Of a stretch of 14,446 nt of DNA, positions 11,847-14,446 are shown one piece after another. The notes under the pieces were generated by a model. That model did no database searches. It saw only the letters and a list, made by a program, of their open reading frames with translations, and had not been told where the DNA came from. Numbering within the stretch: the stretch's first letter is position 1; the number at the start of each line of letters is the position of its first letter. This DNA comes from Eggerthellaceae bacterium UBA5906 (GTDB lineage Bacteria; Actinomycetota; Coriobacteriia; Coriobacteriales; Eggerthellaceae), in NCBI GenBank assembly GCA_002431805.1, contig DJEE01000077.1, forward strand, positions 31,763 to 46,208, in the 5' to 3' direction. The translations under genes and the position numbers were made by a program.

Positions 11847-12323
11847 TTAGCAGATCCCGTTTTCGCGGAACTCCGCCAGAAGGCCGTAGCGCCTGCCGAG
11901 CTCGCGGAAGCGCTCTTGAGCATCGGCGAGCTCGCCGTAGCTCATGGAGGTTTCGCCGGCTCTGCAAGACCATTCGATGGCTTCGCTTCTGGCAGCTTCC
12001 TTGAGTTTTGAATAGCTTTCCCCTTGATCGGGCGGCACCTCGTCCCAGAGCCAGTCCGGGCCGATGGGGTAGAGCCCGCTCTCGTCTGCGCGATAGACCA
12101 GCAGGCGCCCGTCCGCATCTTCTGCAAACGAGTCGCTTTCCGGGTCGTATCGCATGCACGAACAGCCGTTAAGCTCGTTGACTGCGGCCGAAACCCTGCA
12201 AGCCTCGGCTTTGTCGAAGAGAACCCCTGCAAAGCGGGCGCTTTCGATCGGGATGAACCCATCGAAAGCGCCTATGCCGTCGATGGAGACCTTGACCGGC
12301 CTGCATTCTTTTGGTGGTTTCAT
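11847..12323 (-). CDS. Unknown protein, 158 residues, first gene after leader copy 2
   Basis: ATG 12323 lies seven bases after GGGAAGGA, the end of the structured leader. An extension to 12362 would cover leader hairpin E and is rejected. The central part (RYDPESDSFAEDADGRLLVYRADESGLYPIGPDWLWDEVPP, about 71-111) looks like a small beta domain also present in other uncharacterised mobile-element proteins. The C-terminus is helical (SMSYGELADAQERFRELGRRYGLL). No enzyme motif is visible. It is likely the first gene of the unit running leftward to brnTA and 9223. Confidence 0.75.
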   Translation of the reverse strand: MKPPKECRPVKVSIDGIGAFDGFIPIESARFAGVLFDKAEACRVSAAVNELNGCSCMRYDPESDSFAEDADGRLLVYRADESGLYPIGPDWLWDEVPPDQGESYSKLKEAARSEAIEWSCRAGETSMSYGELADAQERFRELGRRYGLLAEFRENGIC

Positions 12324-12480
12324 GACATGATCCTTCCCGGCCGTCGCTTCAGCGGCGGCCAACTTGGTTGGTCGCCGCGTCTGCTGCCGACGCGGTCAGG
12401 TTTTAACGTCAAACCTATCTTGTTTTGAAGGTGCGCCCCTTCCTGGCTGTGTTTTGGGCGCACGGTGCAAGGCGATTGTA
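12324..12480 (-). promoter_or_regulatory. Promoter and structured ~145-nt leader RNA, copy 2
   Basis: The extended -10 is TGCTACAAT (TACAAT 12480-12475), followed by TTGCACCGTGCGC as in copy 1. Hairpins are A: GTGCGCCC 12463-12456 with GGGCGCAC 12438-12431; B: AGGTTT 12416-12411 with AAACCT 12403-12398; C: CCGCGTC 12395-12389 with GACGCGG 12381-12375; E: GGCCG..CGC with GCG..CGGCC 12360-12339, loop TGAA. Then comes GGGAAGGA. Stem B shares no sequence with copy 1 but pairs in the same place. Confidence 0.75.
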
Positions 12481-12540
12481 GCACACGAGAAGGGAAGGGG
12501 CGCTTTCGGGGAGCGTCGAGCGCCGGCACTGTCCAAAGCC

Positions 12541-12583
12541 AAAAGAAAAGCCCCGCATCGCTCGGTGATCCGGTGATGCGGGG
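12541..12583 (-). terminator. Rho-independent terminator of the right-hand unit
   Basis: On the minus strand CCCCGCATC (12583-12575) pairs with GATGCGGGG (12559-12551), nine bp, followed by CTTTTCTTTTGG. It lies 55 bases after the stop of the 12638 gene and before the next promoter, so it separates two leftward units. Confidence 0.8.
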
Positions 12584-12637
12584 TCTACGCCCTCGGGCTT
12601 TCGGATAGGCTCGTATGAGTGGAAGATTTTTTTCGGG

Positions 12638-13576
12638 CTAGAACGGCGATACGTTCGTATCGACGTAGCGCTTCACCTCGTCTAAGGCTTCGGGGCAGAG
12701 GTCCGTCCCGCGGCCGAACCGCTTCGCCAGGTGCTCGATCGCCGCCTCATGCTCTCGAAGCAGCAGCGCATGTACCTCGTCGATGCGCTCCCTCAGGCCT
12801 TCAACGGCCGCGCCGAGTGGTTCGGCGAGGCCGCCGCAACCGCCCAAGGCGTCTTTGGCTATCCACAGGTTTCGGCGAGCATCAGCCAGCGCCGAGGCGC
12901 GGTCGAGCTCTGAGACGCTCGGGGTGGCGACCGCCTTGGGCAGCAAAACGTCGATCTGCGCTTCCTCGCACAGCTCACGCGTGACGTACGGGGAGAACAG
13001 GGGATTCCAGCCACGTGTGCGCCTTTCCGAGAGCTTCATTGCCTCGTCCTTCTCGTTGGCGGAGAACGTGTTTCCCCACCCGCCGTCGTAGCAGACGATG
13101 CGCAGCATCCCGCAGCCCTCGACGTCGTAGCGCGGCTCGGGCGACCTCGCCCAAAGCCTGCCGTCGACGGCGATTCTCTTGGCGGCCCACTTGCGGGCGG
13201 AGTCCTCCAATACGCAGAGAGTCTTCGAGCACCTGTGAGGGTCGTCCGCCCTCGGCAGGTCGCTGGAAACCGGCGCCGGCTCGAAGCTTTCCTTTGCGGG
13301 GTCGGGCACCAGCTCGGGCCACCACCCGTCGTGGAAGAACGCCTTCTCGGCAGCAACCCCCGTGTCCTTGTAGAGGTCCCCTTCGAACAGCCTGAGCTCC
13401 GCAGGCTGCTCATCGGGCTGGCGCAGCACCATAGCCACCGGCGCTTCCGCGCCCGTCGGCGACGGCACCTCGACCTTGACCGAACCGAGCTGCTCCCTTT
13501 TGCGCGGCACGCGGCAGCCTTCCGGAAGGACCGTCTCGTGGTAGATGAACTGAAGCTCCATCTCGTGCATTCTCAT
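12638..13576 (-). CDS. Unknown protein, 312 residues
   Basis: The start at 13576 is about ten bases after the repeat R12 ribosome site; a second ATG two codons later (13570) is possible. The N-terminal ~150 residues seem to be a mixed fold with many Pro and Asp. Residues ~150-185 include YDVEGCGMLRIVCYDGGWGN. The C-terminal third is helical and rich in Glu/Ala/Leu (LADARRNLWIAKDALGGCGG..., ..LRERIDEVHALLLREHEAAIEHLAKRF), a likely coiled coil. No family is recognised. It is the largest product of the array and the last gene before the terminator at 12541-12583. Confidence 0.75.
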   Translation of the reverse strand: MRMHEMELQFIYHETVLPEGCRVPRKREQLGSVKVEVPSPTGAEAPVAMVLRQPDEQPAELRLFEGDLYKDTGVAAEKAFFHDGWWPELVPDPAKESFEPAPVSSDLPRADDPHRCSKTLCVLEDSARKWAAKRIAVDGRLWARSPEPRYDVEGCGMLRIVCYDGGWGNTFSANEKDEAMKLSERRTRGWNPLFSPYVTRELCEEAQIDVLLPKAVATPSVSELDRASALADARRNLWIAKDALGGCGGLAEPLGAAVEGLRERIDEVHALLLREHEAAIEHLAKRFGRGTDLCPEALDEVKRYVDTNVSPF

Positions 13577-13584
13577 TTCCGTTT

Positions 13585-13684
13585 CCTTTCCTAGATGTTT
13601 TGCAAATAGAAAAGGCTCCCCGAGGCCGCATCGACCAGGGGAGCCCTATCAAGCTCCCCTGGTTTCGCTTCCCGGGTCAGGAAG
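13585..13684 (-). repeat. Array repeat R12
   Basis: Full-length copy between the 13712 and 12638 genes. The outer stem starts AGGGCTCCCC, and the inner stem is GGTCG-ATG-CGGCC (with G-U). Confidence 0.9.
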
Positions 13685-13711
13685 GCCGGTATCGCGTGAT
13701 GCCCGCAAGAA

Positions 13712-13924
13712 CTACGCGCAAAGGCCCATCAAGGCCGCGACGCCGCCCGGATAGCGCTCGTCGAACCAGCGCCAAACGTCCTCCATCCGTTCGTCGCCCG
13801 AGCCGAAGACGAACCATTCGGTCTCGAGCTTCCCGTCGGGGTGCTCGGGGTCGCCGTAGTCGATCGGCACGTCGGCCAGCTCGAGCCATCTCCTTTTCAG
13901 GAGCTCGTCATCGTACCCGTTCAA
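13712..13924 (-). CDS. Small acidic protein, 70 residues, TTG start
   Basis: The frame has no ATG in a sensible place. TTG at 13924 lies seven bases after GGGAAGGAG, so I take it as start. The product begins (M)NGYDDELLKRRWLELADVPIDYGDPEHPDG and ends ETEWFVFGSGDERMEDVWRWFDERYPGGVAALMGL. The 'LgDVP.d.......F..f..Gtdre.vW.WFde.yp.gva.l' rhythm matches short uncharacterised proteins found on plasmids of Firmicutes and actinobacteria (from memory). Function is unknown. It follows the partial leader-type element rather than an array repeat, and its stop is 27 bases before repeat R12. Confidence 0.75.
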   Translation of the reverse strand: MNGYDDELLKRRWLELADVPIDYGDPEHPDGKLETEWFVFGSGDERMEDVWRWFDERYPGGVAALMGLCA

Positions 13925-13984
13925 AACTGTTCTCCTTCCCGGTCGCCTCGCGGCGACCATGTCAGTCGCCGCGATCGCTCGCGG
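13925..13984 (-). promoter_or_regulatory. Partial third copy of the leader element, inside an operon
   Basis: It contains hairpin C (CCGCGA-GCGA-TCGCGG, 13984-13969) and hairpin E (GGTCGCC-GCGA-GGCGACC, 13958-13941), both with GNRA-type loops, followed by GGGAAGGAG. Hairpins A and B and the promoter are absent. It sits in the 68-base gap between the 13993 and 13712 genes. Confidence 0.7.
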
Positions 13985-13992
13985 TAAAGCGG

Positions 13993-14349
13993 CTAGTTGT
14001 AAACGGCTTCGATACCGACCACTGGCTCCGGGTAGACGGTCAGGCCTTCGGACGAACCGAAGGCCTCGATGTCGCCCCAATCCTCTCCGGTTCTGACGAG
14101 CATGACCGGCACGCCGTCTCCCTTCAGACTGGCGAGGGCGCTCATGACGGCGTCGACCTCGGCGGCTCCTTCGTACCATTTGACGCCTTGCCAGCCGAAC
14201 AGGACGCAGCCCTCATGCCGATTGACGAAATCCGGTTTCGCGTCGGACGATAGCAGAGGGTGCTCCAAGCCAAGAGCATCGCAACACCTCGCGATCCTCT
14301 CATAGCCCTCTTCGGTGGTGGCGATGCTGACGTCGCTGTAGTATCCCAT
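13993..14349 (-). CDS. Conserved unknown protein (MGYYSDV type), 118 residues
   Basis: The start at 14349 follows the repeat R13 ribosome site. The N-terminus MGYYSDVSIATTEEGYERI is typical of a group of short uncharacterised phage and plasmid proteins ('MGYYsdv.ia.....'). The rest alternates strands and helices, with VLFGWQGVKWYEGAAEVDAVMSAL around residues 48-71 and a closing beta part (VPVMLVRTGEDWGDIEAFG). No catalytic motif is visible. It is the first gene seen of the right-hand unit, whose promoter is outside the window. Confidence 0.75.
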   Translation of the reverse strand: MGYYSDVSIATTEEGYERIARCCDALGLEHPLLSSDAKPDFVNRHEGCVLFGWQGVKWYEGAAEVDAVMSALASLKGDGVPVMLVRTGEDWGDIEAFGSSEGLTVYPEPVVGIEAVYN

Positions 14350-14356
14350 GATCTTT

Positions 14357-14446
14357 CCTTTCCTAGATGTTTCCGCAAATAGAAAAGGCTCCCCGGGTCG
14401 CATTGGACCAGAGGAGCCTTTATAAGCTCCCCTGGTTTCGCTTCCC
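14357..14446 (-). repeat. Array repeat R13, cut by the window edge
   Basis: Full pattern up to hairpin I, of which only one arm is inside the window. The inner stem is slightly disturbed (GGTCCAATGCGACC). It shows that the array continues to the right of the window. Confidence 0.9.

Noticed and set aside
3384..14446. CRISPR array
   Set aside because: Repeats are ~100 bp, imperfect, contain hairpins, and are spaced by protein genes of varied length.
3384..14446. Integron attC sites
   Set aside because: No attC core-site pattern (GTTRRRY) at the ends, copies are too alike, and no integrase is visible.

Overview
The window is a high-GC accessory (mobile) segment. The gene content and style (a MobA/MobL relaxase, ArdA, several toxin-antitoxin pairs, DUF3846, many short acidic proteins) suggest a plasmid or integrative element of a gut actinobacterium, most likely Coriobacteriia/Eggerthellaceae. 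The taxon is inferred from protein flavour and not proven. The first ~1.1 kb is clearly more AT-rich than the rest.

Layout. Positions 1-951 (minus) hold the N-terminal part of an unrecognised protein that runs off the left edge. It is divergent from a plus-strand block: an excisionase-like HTH protein (1086-1277), a 74-aa unknown (1390-1614), a truncated VapE-like N-terminus (1607-2008) and a zinc-finger C-terminal remnant (to 2640). A strong hairpin at 2736-2767 sits between this block and a long minus-strand array. From 14446 down to 2814 every supported gene is on the minus strand. I read three transcription units: (i) right edge to a terminator at 12541-12583 (genes 13993, 13712, 12638); (ii) promoter/leader at ~12480 through 11847, 11147/10719, brnTA and 9223 toward the oriT/relaxase region; (iii) promoter/leader at ~7970 through 7618, 7281, hicAB, ardA, mqsRA, a YraN-like gene, 4269/4070, a DUF3846 gene and 2814.

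The striking feature is a ~100-bp repeat present 13 times (3384-14446), filling almost every spacer between modules. Read on the coding strand it carries a small hairpin, then two mutually exclusive hairpins (an antiterminator-like one and a terminator-like one with a T-rich tail), then the Shine-Dalgarno sequence of the next gene. Stop codons lie only a few bases before the repeat. Recognised toxin-antitoxin pairs (HicAB, MqsRA, BrnTA) are never split by it, so the repeat marks module boundaries. A second, independent RNA element of ~150 nt heads units (ii) and (iii). Its hairpins keep their pairing while the sequence changes, and a third, partial copy lies at 13925-13984.

How it may work together (inference): the array stockpiles anti-restriction and addiction/defence-like modules around a compact MOBQ-type relaxase and an RSF1010-like oriT candidate. 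Each module is under a repeated attenuator-like switch, and the near-identical repeats also allow cassette gain and loss by homologous recombination.
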